From Pseudomonas hamedanensis (GTDB taxonomy: Bacteria > Pseudomonadota > Gammaproteobacteria > Pseudomonadales > Pseudomonadaceae), in NCBI RefSeq assembly GCF_014268595.2, contig NZ_CP077091.1:270501-334500 (forward strand): a DNA stretch of 64,000 nucleotides, written 5' to 3'. A program made the position numbers and the translations under genes. Position 1 is the first letter of the stretch, and each line of letters begins with the position of its first letter. Shown here piece by piece: positions 10,201-19,533 of this stretch. Under the pieces are notes generated by a model. That model was given only the letters and a program-made list of their open reading frames with translations. It ran no database searches and was not told the origin of the DNA.

Positions 10201-10901
10201 AACCGCCCATCGCGATGAAAATGGACATCGATGTCATCGTCGGCCAGGACAAGCTGAGTTTTGCCGGTTTTGGCCTGACTGCCAATCTGCAAGGTCAGGT
10301 GCACATCGGCGACAACATGGACACCCGTGGCGAACTCTGGCTCAACGACGGCAAGTACCGCGCCTACGGGCAGCGCCTGACGGTGCGGCGTGCGCGTCTG
10401 TTGTTTGCCGGGCCCATCGACCAGCCGTATCTGGACATCGAGGCGATTCGCCAGACCGACGACGTCATCGCCGGCATCCGGCTCAGTGGCAGCGCCGAAC
10501 AGCCGACGACGCAAATCTTCTCCGAACCGGCCATGAGTCAGGAGCAAGCCTTGTCCTATCTGGTGCTGGGACGCCCGCTGAGCACCAATGGCGAAGACAA
10601 CAACATGCTCGCGCAAGCCGCATTGGGCCTGGGCTTGATGGGCAGCGCCGGGGTCACCAGTGGTCTGGCCAAGGACTTGGGGATTCAGGATTTCCAGCTC
10701 GACACTCAGGGCAGCGGCAACGACACCAGCGTCGTCGCCAGCGGCAACATCTCCGAGAAACTCAGCTTGCGCTACGGCGTCGGCGTGTTCGAACCGGCCA
10801 GCACCATCGCGTTGCGCTACAAGCTGAGCAAGAAGGTGTATGTCGAAGCGGCCAGCGGCGTGGCCAGTTCGCTGGATATTTTCTACAAACGCGATTTCTA
10901 G
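7227..10901 (+). CDS. tamB: Translocation and assembly module subunit TamB
   Basis: A 1224-residue AsmA-like envelope protein. An N-terminal signal anchor (residues about 8-28, ALSLLALLVLIVSSLAAVLG) precedes a long repetitive beta-rich body rich in LxLxG strands, consistent with the hydrophobic-groove beta-taco that bridges inner and outer membranes. The C-terminal DUF490 region (last about 340 residues) carries SQEQALSYLVLGRPLS and ends in IFYKRDF, the part that meets the TamA barrel. The start is GTG at 7227, overlapping the tamA TGA by four bases (GTGA). It closes the tamAB operon and is followed by a REP cluster. Confidence 0.95.
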   Translation: MKRGVKITALSLLALLVLIVSSLAAVLGTQAGSRWALGLVPGLSVENFQGRLGGQWSADHLLWEKDTSRVELNKAIFAWSPLCLTRMTLCIDQLKADQVSLQFPPSEETTENGPIKLPDLQLPLAIELGDVEVGSLLFNGSEQLKGLQLAAHWTAQGLQIDSVKLQRDELSLNLSGLLQPSGNWPLTIQGDLSLPAPGSGPWTLALKVDGDLLKTLNLQADSRGYLDGQLSGELQALAENLPAKVRITSDAFKPSADLPDTLQFNQLVLTGEGDLKNGYQLLGNATLPAEKSPVALLLKGKVDASGAQIAGLDLNANDTQSLKLTGNVDWSKGLSAQANINWQDFPWHRLYPEIDEPQVALRTFTGEVSYTDGQYLGNFAAALDGPAGAFTLSSPFSGSLEQIALPQLVMQAGQGKAEGHVNVRFADGIAWDTALDLSALNPAYWVAELPGTLAGPLKSTGEMKNERLSLSADLDLKGKLRGQPAILQAKADGAGEQWNLNALQIRLGDNHISGKGSLHEKLSGQIDIKLPRLAQLWPQLRGQINGQLNAAGTLKAPQGKLNLQGSQLVFEDNRLQSLNLDATLGSAQRAKIDLKGSGIHAGDTSLGTLTANAQGDIKSQKLNLDLIGPKLKLALGLDGKLDQGNWRGRLASGDIQVGGQGWKLQNPARLERLADGQINFGAHCWLSGSASLCGEDQRLMPEPKLRYHLKQFPIESLAQWLPKDFAWQGRLNADLQLDLPASGPNGVVSVDASGGTLRVRDKEQWLDFPYQTLKLTSKLTPKRVDTELNFVGGKLGELMVQAQLNPLPKNKPLTGSFRLTGLDVSVARPFVPMVEKLTGHLNGSGTLSGGLLAPLVNGTVQLSDGEVSGAELPMELQDLQLKAVIAGEAVRLDGGWKSGPSGQGSLNGDVAWGPALVVDLALKGTQLPVSVEPYAKLEMAPDLKISMAGDELKIAGKVLVPKGEITVRELPPSTVKVSDDTIIVGAQTEEGKPPIAMKMDIDVIVGQDKLSFAGFGLTANLQGQVHIGDNMDTRGELWLNDGKYRAYGQRLTVRRARLLFAGPIDQPYLDIEAIRQTDDVIAGIRLSGSAEQPTTQIFSEPAMSQEQALSYLVLGRPLSTNGEDNNMLAQAALGLGLMGSAGVTSGLAKDLGIQDFQLDTQGSGNDTSVVASGNISEKLSLRYGVGVFEPASTIALRYKLSKKVYVEAASGVASSLDIFYKRDF

Positions 10902-10932
10902 CGCACACCTGCTCATTTGAACCGAGTCGCGC

Positions 10933-11136
10933 CCTTCGCGAGCAGGCTCGCTCCCACGGGGATCTCCAGCAGACATGAATGTGTGCCTGCCACAGGTCAA
11001 ATGTGGGAGCGAGCCTGCTCGCGAAGGCGGCTTTCCAGCCAGCAGAGAGGGTGCGGCTTAAGGCTTCATCGCGAGCAGGCTCACTCCTACACTGAAAATG
11101 CGTTCCCCCTGTGGGAGCTGGCTTGCCAGCGATGGC
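10933..11136. repeat. REP cluster, two inverted pairs
   Basis: Four REP units in alternating orientation at about 10934-10957, 11002-11027, 11067-11091 and 11109-11135. The last unit has a diverged core (GGCTTGCCAGCGATGG). The cluster separates tamB from the MarR efflux operon. Confidence 0.9.
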
Positions 11137-11203
11137 GTCCGGCGCCGCGCCGCAAAAACCAAGCCTACTGATCAACTAATTACCAAGCCCCCTAACTATT
11201 GCG

Positions 11204-11259
11204 TTGACATTCGCTGCCTAAGCAGTAACATCTCGACATACTTTCACTGCCTAGGCAGT
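11204..11259 (+). promoter_or_regulatory. MarR-operon promoter with two palindromic operators
   Basis: A near-consensus sigma-70 promoter, TTGACA (11204-11209) and TAACAT (11226-11231) with a 16-bp spacer. The imperfect palindrome CTGCCTAAGCAG (11214-11225) fills the spacer. The perfect 14-bp palindrome ACTGCCTAGGCAGT (11246-11259) covers the expected early transcribed region. The two centres are 33 bp apart, about three helical turns. Both share the CTGCCTA half-site, so they are the likely operators for the MarR protein encoded at 11274. Autoregulation is inferred from this arrangement. Confidence 0.8.
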
Positions 11260-11273
11260 TATTAGGTGGACAC

Positions 11274-11756
11274 ATGAAGCATTTCACCCCCGACGAATTC
11301 AAACATTGCCACCTCGGCCTGTTGCTTGGCCGTGCCGCGTTGCTCAAGGACCGGATCATCGACACCCACATGGAACCCCACGGCATCACCGCCGCGCAGT
11401 TCAAGGTGTTGATCATCATGGCCCAGTTTGGCGTGGACACCCCGGCCGAGCTGTGCCGGCATCTGTCGCTGGACAGCGGTTCGATGACGCGCATGCTTGA
11501 TCGTCTGGAGCAGAAAGGTTTCCTGATCCGCCAGCGCAGCGAAGGCGATCGGCGTCAGGTGCAACTGAAACTGACTGAGCAGGGCCAGCACCTGGCCGAT
11601 CGTCTGCCGTACATCGGCGCCGACGCGATGAACGAGCTGGCCGGCGCCATCTCCCGCGATGAGCTGAAAACCCTCGAGTACATCCTCAAGAAAATCCTCC
11701 TGGCGGCCGGCGACCCGATCACCGTCCAGCGTTTAGGTGAACACAATGAGCGCTAA
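11274..11756 (+). CDS. MarR-family transcriptional regulator of the efflux operon
   Basis: A 160-residue winged-helix repressor. The DNA-binding core runs from about residue 35 to 105, with ITAAQFKVLIIMAQFGV, the recognition-helix segment LSLDSGSMTRMLDRLEQKG and the wing IRQRSEGDRRQVQLKLTEQG, the DxR signature of MarR proteins. It heads an operon with an outer-membrane factor, an EmrA-like adaptor and an EmrB-like pump, the organisation of EmrR-type regulation in which binding of a phenolic or other toxic compound would relieve repression. Two palindromes in its own promoter are the probable binding sites. Its 3' end overlaps the next gene by 11 bp. Confidence 0.93.
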   Translation: MKHFTPDEFKHCHLGLLLGRAALLKDRIIDTHMEPHGITAAQFKVLIIMAQFGVDTPAELCRHLSLDSGSMTRMLDRLEQKGFLIRQRSEGDRRQVQLKLTEQGQHLADRLPYIGADAMNELAGAISRDELKTLEYILKKILLAAGDPITVQRLGEHNER

Positions 11757-13215
11757 AACCTTGCGCAGCAGCCTGACGCTGTTGCTGTCGGCAATGATCC
11801 TCGCCGGGTGCGCCAACTACAGCGGCCTCGACACCGAAGGCCAGCGCCTCGACGCGGCGAAGCTTGAGACAGCGCAGTCTCTGCAGGGCGTCAGCCTGTC
11901 GCCGGCGGCCTGGCCGAAGAGCGACTGGTGGAGCAGCCTCGGCGATCCGCAGCTCGACGGTCTGATCCGCGAAGCCCTGCACGACAGCCCGGACATGCAA
12001 ATCGCCGAAGCCCGCGCGCATCAGGCCAGTGCTGCCGCGTACGCCGCCGATGCCGAACGTTATCCGACCCTCGACGCCAGCGCCGGCATCAGCCGTTCGC
12101 GTCTGGCCCGCGACCAGGATCCGTTGGGGCAGGGCGGTGCCTATGCGACGGTGCGCAATGTCAGCGCCGGCTTCAATTACAACTTCGATTTGTGGGGCGG
12201 CCAGCGCGATGCCTGGGAAGCGTCACTCGGCGAGGCTCGCGCTGCTGAAGTCGACCGTCAGGCCGCGCAGCTGACACTCGCCGCTGACGTCGCCCGCGCT
12301 TACAGCGATCTCGGCCAGGCGCACATCGTGTACGACCTCGCCAGTGAAGACCTCAAGCGCACCCGGCAAATGCTCGACCTCAGTCAGCGCCGCTTGAGTT
12401 CGGGGATCGACAGCCAGTACCAGTTCCAGCAAACCCAGAGTCTGGAAGCCAGTTCTCAGGCCAGCCTGATCGATGCGGAAAAGCGCCTGAACAGCGCGAA
12501 AATCGCTTTGGCTGTATTACTCGGCAAAGGCCCGGATCGCGGTAACGAAATCGCCCGGCCGAAAGTCCTGCAAGCCAGCGCTGTGGCGGTGCCGTCGGTG
12601 TTGCCGGCGGAACTGCTCGGTCGCCGCCCGGATCTGGTCGCGGCGCGCTGGCGTGTCGAAGCGGCGAGCAAAGATATCGACGCGGCGAAAACCCGTTTCT
12701 ATCCCAATCTCAACCTGTCGGCCTCGGCCGGTGCCGAGTCGTTGCTGGGGGATGCGATGTTCGGTTCCGCGAGTCGCTTCTTCAACATCGCGCCGACCGT
12801 GTCGCTGCCGATCTTCGATGGCGGACGCCTGCGCGCCAACCTCGATGCCCGCGACGCCGATTACGATCTGGCGGTGGCGCAGTACAACAAAAGTCTGGTG
12901 AAAGCCCTCGGCGATGTTGGCGACACGATCAACCAGTTGCGTGATATCGGTCGACAGATCGGTGCGCAGCAACACGCCACCGACATCGCTCAGGATTCTT
13001 ACAACACCGTCGTCCAGCGTTACGGTTCCGGCATCGGCAACTACCTGGACGTGCTCAGCATCGAGCAGCAATTGCTCCAGGCCCAGCGCCAACTGGCGAC
13101 CCTGAATGCCGAGCAGATCGACCTGTCGATTCAACTGATGCAAGCGCTGGGCGGTGGCTTCCAGGGTGAAAGCCTGACCGCAGCCAACGCCAGCCCAGCC
13201 ACGCCGCACCCCTAA
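11746..13215 (+). CDS. NodT-family outer-membrane efflux lipoprotein
   Basis: A 489-residue TolC-like outer-membrane factor. The start at ATG 11746 has AGGTGA five bases upstream and gives the lipoprotein signal MSAKTLRSSLTLLLSAMILAGC, with lipobox LAGC and acylated Cys about residue 22. Two OEP repeats of long helices and barrel strands follow, including QQTQSLEASSQASLIDAEKRL and the second-half copy near residues 400-460 (IAQDSYNTVVQRYGSGIGNY). It would form the outer-membrane channel of the tripartite pump encoded with the next two genes. A GTG nine bases upstream is possible but has no ribosome-binding site. Confidence 0.93.
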   Translation: MSAKTLRSSLTLLLSAMILAGCANYSGLDTEGQRLDAAKLETAQSLQGVSLSPAAWPKSDWWSSLGDPQLDGLIREALHDSPDMQIAEARAHQASAAAYAADAERYPTLDASAGISRSRLARDQDPLGQGGAYATVRNVSAGFNYNFDLWGGQRDAWEASLGEARAAEVDRQAAQLTLAADVARAYSDLGQAHIVYDLASEDLKRTRQMLDLSQRRLSSGIDSQYQFQQTQSLEASSQASLIDAEKRLNSAKIALAVLLGKGPDRGNEIARPKVLQASAVAVPSVLPAELLGRRPDLVAARWRVEAASKDIDAAKTRFYPNLNLSASAGAESLLGDAMFGSASRFFNIAPTVSLPIFDGGRLRANLDARDADYDLAVAQYNKSLVKALGDVGDTINQLRDIGRQIGAQQHATDIAQDSYNTVVQRYGSGIGNYLDVLSIEQQLLQAQRQLATLNAEQIDLSIQLMQALGGGFQGESLTAANASPATPHP

Positions 13216-13230
13216 TTCAAGGTATTTGTC

Positions 13231-14433
13231 ATGGCCACTGCCGAAAACACCCAAGCTCAAGACAACACCCCGGACACCGGTAACCCGCGCAAACGCAAAG
13301 TGCTGCTGCTGACCCTCGCCGTTGTGGTCGCACTCGCCTGTGCCGGCGTCTGGGCCTATCACGAGTTCATCGGACGCTTTAACGAAAGCACCGATGATGC
13401 CTACGTCAACGGCAACGTGGTGGAAATTACACCGCTGGTCACCGGCACCGTGGTCAGCATCGGTGCCGACGACGGTGATCTGGTTCATGAAGGCCAGGTG
13501 CTGGTCAACTTCGACCCCAACGATGCCGAAGTCGGCCTGCAAAGTGCCAAGGCCAAACTGGCGCGCACCGTGCGCCAGGTGCGCGGCTTGTACAGCAACG
13601 TCGACGGCATGAAGGCCCAGGTCAACGCGCAACAGGCCGAAGTGCAGAAGGCGCAGGACAACTACAACCGGCGGAAAAATCTGGCCCAGGGCGGGGCGAT
13701 TTCCCAGGAAGAGCTGTCCCACGCCCGCGATGACCTGACCTCGGCGCAGAACGCCTTGGCCAACGCCAGACAGCAACTGAAAACCACCAGCGCGCTGGTC
13801 GACGACACCGTGGTCTCGTCGCATCCGGATGTGATGTCGGCCGCCGCCGATCTGCGTCAGGCCTACCTGACCAATGCCCGCAGCACCTTGATCGCGCCGG
13901 TTACCGGTTACGTCGCCAAGCGCACCGTGCAGCTCGGTCAGCGCGTGCAGCCGGGCACCGCGCTGATGGCGGTGATTCCGCTGGATCAACTGTGGATCGA
14001 CGCCAACTTCAAGGAAACCCAACTGCGCGACATGCGCATCGGTCAGCCGGTGGATATCGAGGCCGACATCTATGGCAGCGACGTGAAATACAGCGGTACC
14101 GTCGACAGCCTCGGCGCCGGTACCGGCAGCGCGTTTGCCCTGCTGCCGGCGCAGAACGCTACGGGTAACTGGATCAAGATTGTGCAGCGGGTGCCGGTGC
14201 GCATTCACATCAATGCCGAAGAATTGGCCAGGCACCCATTGCGCGTGGGGCTGTCGACCAACGTTGAAGTGAATCTGCACGATCAGAGCGGCCCGGTGCT
14301 GGCGCAGCAACCACCGCAAAAGGCCTCGTTCAGCACCAACGTCTACGACCGCCAACTGGCCGAAGCGGACGCGATGATTGCGCAGCTGATTCACGACAAC
14401 AGCGCAGCGGCGGGCAAGACCGCGCAGCGCTGA
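13231..14433 (+). CDS. HlyD/EmrA-family membrane-fusion protein
   Basis: A 400-residue periplasmic adaptor. A cytoplasmic N-terminus leads to one transmembrane segment at about residues 26-46 (VLLLTLAVVVALACAGVWAY), then the biotinyl-lipoyl half-motif (VVEITPLVTGTVVSIGADDG), a helical hairpin at about residues 105-200 rich in Q/A/E, and the second lipoyl half plus beta-barrel (STLIAPVTGYVAKRTVQLG). This order is typical of EmrA. It would link the inner-membrane pump encoded at 14647 to the outer-membrane channel encoded at 11746. The C-terminus is Ala/Gln rich. A palindromic repeat separates it from the pump gene. Confidence 0.93.
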   Translation: MATAENTQAQDNTPDTGNPRKRKVLLLTLAVVVALACAGVWAYHEFIGRFNESTDDAYVNGNVVEITPLVTGTVVSIGADDGDLVHEGQVLVNFDPNDAEVGLQSAKAKLARTVRQVRGLYSNVDGMKAQVNAQQAEVQKAQDNYNRRKNLAQGGAISQEELSHARDDLTSAQNALANARQQLKTTSALVDDTVVSSHPDVMSAAADLRQAYLTNARSTLIAPVTGYVAKRTVQLGQRVQPGTALMAVIPLDQLWIDANFKETQLRDMRIGQPVDIEADIYGSDVKYSGTVDSLGAGTGSAFALLPAQNATGNWIKIVQRVPVRIHINAEELARHPLRVGLSTNVEVNLHDQSGPVLAQQPPQKASFSTNVYDRQLAEADAMIAQLIHDNSAAAGKTAQR

Positions 14434-14450
14434 CACCACGATCTTTCAGT

Positions 14451-14580
14451 TGTGGCGAGGGGATTTATCCCCGCTGGGTCGCGAAGCGGCCCCCGCTTTT
14501 GACTCAGGAAAAACGGGCCTGCTGCGCAGTCCAGCGGGGATAAATCCCCTCGCCACAGATAAATCCCCTCGCCACAGGGG
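14451..14580. repeat. Long palindromic repeat inside the efflux operon
   Basis: Inverted arms of about 26 bp: TGTGGCGAGGGGATTTATCC from 14451 and its reverse complement ending at 14557. They surround a GC-rich centre with its own CGAAGCGG/CTGCGCAG stretches. The distal arm end (ATAAATCCCCTCGCCACA) is duplicated once more up to 14577. This is another Pseudomonas intergenic repeat family, placed here between adaptor and pump genes of one operon. Confidence 0.88.
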
Positions 14581-14646
14581 CCCGTTCCCACAAGGCCGGC
14601 TGTGTTCATCAGGACGCAGCGCCAACCCGGTTCCAAAGGATTCACC

Positions 14647-16176
14647 ATGAGCAATAACGCTTCTTTCACGCCGCCCAGCCTGTTGCTCAGCACCATCGGT
14701 CTGTCGCTGGCGACGTTCATGCAAGTACTCGACACGACCATCGCCAACGTCGCACTGCCGACGATCTCCGGCAACCTCGGCGTGAGTTCGGAGCAGGGCA
14801 CCTGGGTCATCACTTCGTTTGCGGTGAGCAACGCGATTGCGCTGCCGCTGACCGGTTGGCTCAGCCGCCGCTTCGGCGAGGTGAAGCTGTTTCTGTGGGC
14901 GACGATGCTGTTTGTGCTGGCCTCGTTTCTCTGTGGTATCTCGACCTCGATGCCCGAGCTGATTGGCTTTCGGGTGTTGCAGGGACTGGTCGCTGGGCCG
15001 CTGTACCCGATGACCCAAACCCTGTTGATCGCGGTGTATCCGCCGGCGAAACGCGGGATGGCCCTGGCGTTATTGGCGATGGTCACGGTGGTCGCGCCGA
15101 TTGCCGGGCCCATTCTCGGTGGCTGGATCACCGACAGTTACAGCTGGCCATGGATCTTCTTTATCAACGTGCCGATCGGCATCTTTGCGGTGATGGTGGT
15201 GCGTTCGCAACTGGCTAAACGGCCGGTCGTGACCAGCCGTCAGCCGATGGATTACGTCGGGTTGATTACGCTGATCATCGGCGTCGGTGCGTTGCAGGTG
15301 ATCCTCGACAAGGGCAATGACCTGGACTGGTTCGAGTCGAACTTCATCATCGTCGGCGCGGCGATTTCTGTGGTGGCGCTGGCGGTGTTCGTGATCTGGG
15401 AAATGACCGACCGCCATCCGGTGGTCAACCTGCGCCTGTTCGCCTATCGCAACTTCCGTATCGGCACGCTGGTGCTGGTGTTGGGTTACGCCGGTTTCTT
15501 TGGCATCAACCTGATCCTGCCGCAGTGGCTGCAAACGCAAATGGGCTACACCGCGACCTGGGCCGGTCTGGCCGTGGCACCGATCGGTATTCTACCGGTG
15601 CTGCTGTCGCCATTTGTCGGCAAGTACGCGCACAAGTTTGACCTGCGTCTGCTCGCCGGCATTGCGTTTCTGGCGATTGGCCTGAGTTGCTTCATGCGCG
15701 CCGAGTTCACCAATGAGGTCGATTTCCAGCACATCGCCCTGGTGCAGTTGTTCATGGGCATCGGCGTGGCGCTGTTCTTCATGCCGACGTTGAGCATTCT
15801 GATGTCGGACTTGCCGCCGAGCCAGATTGCCGATGGCGCGGGTCTGGCGACGTTCCTGCGCACGTTGGGCGGCAGCTTTGCGGCGTCGCTGACGACGTGG
15901 ATCTGGATTCGCCGGGCCGATCAGCATCATGCCTACATGAGCGAGAGCATCAGCACGTTCGAGCCGGCGACGCGTGAGACCTTGAATACGCTGGGCGGGG
16001 CGAGTCAGTCGGCGTATGCGCAGATGGATCAGATTCTGACCAGTCAGGCTTACATGCTCTCGACCGTGGATTACTTCACGCTGCTCGGGTGGGGGTTCAT
16101 GGGGTTGATCTTGATCGTGTGGCTGGCGAAGCCGCCGTTTGCGGCGAAGGCCGGGCCGGCCGCCAGCGGGCATTGA
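14647..16176 (+). CDS. DHA2-family MFS drug efflux pump (EmrB-like)
   Basis: A 509-residue proton-driven exporter with 14 predicted membrane helices. The start at ATG 14647 follows AAAGGATTCACC. Family motifs are present: FMQVLDTTIANVALPTI in TM1 (DHA2 motif D1), SRRFGEVKLFLW in the loop after TM2 (motif A), RVLQGLVAGPLYPMTQ in TM4 (motif B) and LAMVTVVAPIAGPILGGWI (motif C, antiporter signature) in TM5. It completes the EmrAB-TolC-like system with the preceding genes, expected to export hydrophobic toxic compounds out of the cell in one step. The actual substrates cannot be read from sequence. Confidence 0.94.
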   Translation: MSNNASFTPPSLLLSTIGLSLATFMQVLDTTIANVALPTISGNLGVSSEQGTWVITSFAVSNAIALPLTGWLSRRFGEVKLFLWATMLFVLASFLCGISTSMPELIGFRVLQGLVAGPLYPMTQTLLIAVYPPAKRGMALALLAMVTVVAPIAGPILGGWITDSYSWPWIFFINVPIGIFAVMVVRSQLAKRPVVTSRQPMDYVGLITLIIGVGALQVILDKGNDLDWFESNFIIVGAAISVVALAVFVIWEMTDRHPVVNLRLFAYRNFRIGTLVLVLGYAGFFGINLILPQWLQTQMGYTATWAGLAVAPIGILPVLLSPFVGKYAHKFDLRLLAGIAFLAIGLSCFMRAEFTNEVDFQHIALVQLFMGIGVALFFMPTLSILMSDLPPSQIADGAGLATFLRTLGGSFAASLTTWIWIRRADQHHAYMSESISTFEPATRETLNTLGGASQSAYAQMDQILTSQAYMLSTVDYFTLLGWGFMGLILIVWLAKPPFAAKAGPAASGH

Positions 16177-16185
16177 CCTTGGCAA

Positions 16186-16295
16186 GATCGTTCCCACGCT
16201 CCGCGTGGGAATGCAGCCCGGGACGCTCCGCGTCCCTTCAATGCCGAACGCGGAGCGTCCGATGAGGCATTCCCACGCAGAGCGTGGGAACGATC
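16186..16295. repeat. Long imperfect palindromic repeat
   Basis: Inverted arms GATCGTTCCCACGCTC (from 16186) and its complement (ending 16295) enclose a second inverted pair, GGACGCTCCGCGTCC and GCGGAGCGTCC. It lies between the convergent efflux pump gene and lpxH, where it could act as a transcription barrier. It belongs to a different repeat family from the REPs. Confidence 0.85.
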
Positions 16296-16310
16296 ATGCG
16301 CAGGGAGCGA

Positions 16311-17063
16311 TCATGTGGTTGGGGCGGGCAGGGCAGGCGGCGGGGCAAAATCGAACGGCGCCAACGCGTACCCGCTCTCATCCACCTGCAACGCCCAGCC
16401 TTGACGATCCCAATCGCCCAGGACAATCCGCTTCGCCGCCTGCTCACCGAGCTGCAACTTGTGAATCGCCGGGCGGTGGGTGTGCCCGTGAATCAGGGTT
16501 TTCACCCCGAACGCCTGCATGATCCGCGGAATTTCTTCCGGCGTGACATCGACGATGTCATTGGCCTTCATCCGCACCTGCGCCCGGCTTTCGTTGCGCA
16601 GTTTGCGCGCCAGTTTATGCCGGGTACGCAAGGGCAGGTTGCGCAGAGTAAACAGGGTGATCGGGTTACGCAGGTAGCGGCGCAGCTTCATATAGCCGAC
16701 GTCGCGGGTGCACAGGCTGTCGCCGTGCATCAGCAGCACCGGCTCGCCGTAGAACTGCACGACACTCGGGTCCTTCAACAGCGTGCAGCCGGCCTCTTTG
16801 CAGAACGCCTTGCCGAGCATGAAGTCGCGATTGCCGTGCATCAGAAAGATGGCCGTGCCGCTGTCGCTCAAATCGCGCAGGGCCTGGCAGATGGAACGCT
16901 GAAAGGGCGTCATGGCGTCGTCGCCAATCCACGCCTCGAAAAAGTCGCCGAGGATGTACAGCGCACTCGCCGAGCGGGCGCGTCCGGCGAGCAAATCCAG
17001 AAACGCCCGGGTAATGTCCGGGCGCTCCTCTTCCAGATGCAAGTCTGAAATCAGCAATATCAC
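16311..17063 (-). CDS. lpxH: UDP-2,3-diacylglucosamine diphosphatase
   Basis: A 250-residue calcineurin-like metallophosphatase that cleaves UDP-2,3-diacylglucosamine to lipid X and UMP in lipid A synthesis at the inner-membrane surface. The metal-ligand motifs are all visible in order: ISDLHLEEE (residues 5-13), [31 protein letters not shown] and HGHTHRPA. The length is close to the roughly 240 of E. coli. The start is GTG at 17063, overlapping the ppiB stop by four bases (GTGA), so the two are translationally coupled. Confidence 0.96.
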   Translation of the reverse strand: MILLISDLHLEEERPDITRAFLDLLAGRARSASALYILGDFFEAWIGDDAMTPFQRSICQALRDLSDSGTAIFLMHGNRDFMLGKAFCKEAGCTLLKDPSVVQFYGEPVLLMHGDSLCTRDVGYMKLRRYLRNPITLFTLRNLPLRTRHKLARKLRNESRAQVRMKANDIVDVTPEEIPRIMQAFGVKTLIHGHTHRPAIHKLQLGEQAAKRIVLGDWDRQGWALQVDESGYALAPFDFAPPPALPAPTT

Positions 17064-17566
17064 GCTGCGATGATCTCGGCTTTCTCGATGATCACGTCGT
17101 CAGCAGGTACGTCCTGGTGGCCGGCCTTGGAAGTGGTCGACACGCCTTTGATCTTGTCGACAACGTCGGTGCCTTCGGTGACTTTACCGAATACCGCGTA
17201 GCCCCAGCCCTGCACGTTCTTGCCGCTGTGGTTGAGGAAGGTGTTGTCGGCAACGTTGATGAAAAACTGCGCCGAAGCCGAATGCGGCTCCATGGTGCGG
17301 GCCATGGCGACGGTGTACTTGTCGTTGGAAAGACCGTTGTCCGCTTCGTTCTGGATGCTTGGACGCTTGTCTTTCTTTTCTTTCATGCCAGGCTCGAAAC
17401 CGCCGCCCTGGATCATGAAGTTACCGATGACGCGGTGGAAAACGGTGTTTTCGTAGTGACCGGCCTTCACGTATTCGATGAAGTTGGCAACGGTGATCGG
17501 CGCCTTTTCAGCGTTCAGTTCGATGACGATGTCGCCATGGTTGGTGGTCAGTTTGACTTGAGTCAT
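17060..17566 (-). CDS. ppiB: Peptidyl-prolyl cis-trans isomerase B (cytoplasmic cyclophilin)
   Basis: A 168-residue single-domain cyclophilin without signal peptide, beginning [18 protein letters not shown]. The catalytic and cyclosporin-site residues appear in [19 protein letters not shown] (Arg, Phe, Met, Gln), [16 protein letters not shown] and [10 protein letters not shown]. It would catalyse proline isomerisation during folding in the cytoplasm. An alternative ATG two codons upstream (17572) exists. The next gene, lpxH, overlaps its stop codon. Confidence 0.95.
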   Translation of the reverse strand: MTQVKLTTNHGDIVIELNAEKAPITVANFIEYVKAGHYENTVFHRVIGNFMIQGGGFEPGMKEKKDKRPSIQNEADNGLSNDKYTVAMARTMEPHSASAQFFINVADNTFLNHSGKNVQGWGYAVFGKVTEGTDVVDKIKGVSTTSKAGHQDVPADDVIIEKAEIIAA

Positions 17567-17817
17567 GGTCATTACTCTGTATAGGGAATTCGTGGTTTTC
17601 CGACACCTGGCCCGAAAACCGGTTCAGCCTGCTTCGGCCAAGGTGCGCAGTTTAGCGTGACAGGCGCGAATTTCGAGGCGGTTTTTCATTTCGTGGCGAT
17701 TAAATGCATGCCTTTATAGGGCCTGCTCTGTCAGGCCCTTGACGGCATCGGCTATGATAGCGGCTTTGTTTTGTCTGGCCCCTCTTTGCGGCCGCGCACA
17801 TGTAAGTCAAGGATCCT
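17567..17817. promoter_or_regulatory. Divergent ppiB / glnS control region
   Basis: A 251-bp non-coding gap. It contains a perfect 7-bp hairpin, GGGCCTG (17719-17725) and CAGGCCC (17732-17738), and a TATGAT hexamer (17753-17758) that could be the -10 of glnS. No good -35 is found at the matching distance. AAGGATCCT precedes the glnS ATG. The rest shows no clear feature. Confidence 0.4.
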
Positions 17818-19515
<1,698 letters not shown>

Positions 19516-19533
19516 GTGAGTCAAGGAACTAAC

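Noticed and set aside
12517..14439. 640-codon minus-strand open frame
   Set aside because: Antisense shadow of the outer-membrane factor and adaptor genes.
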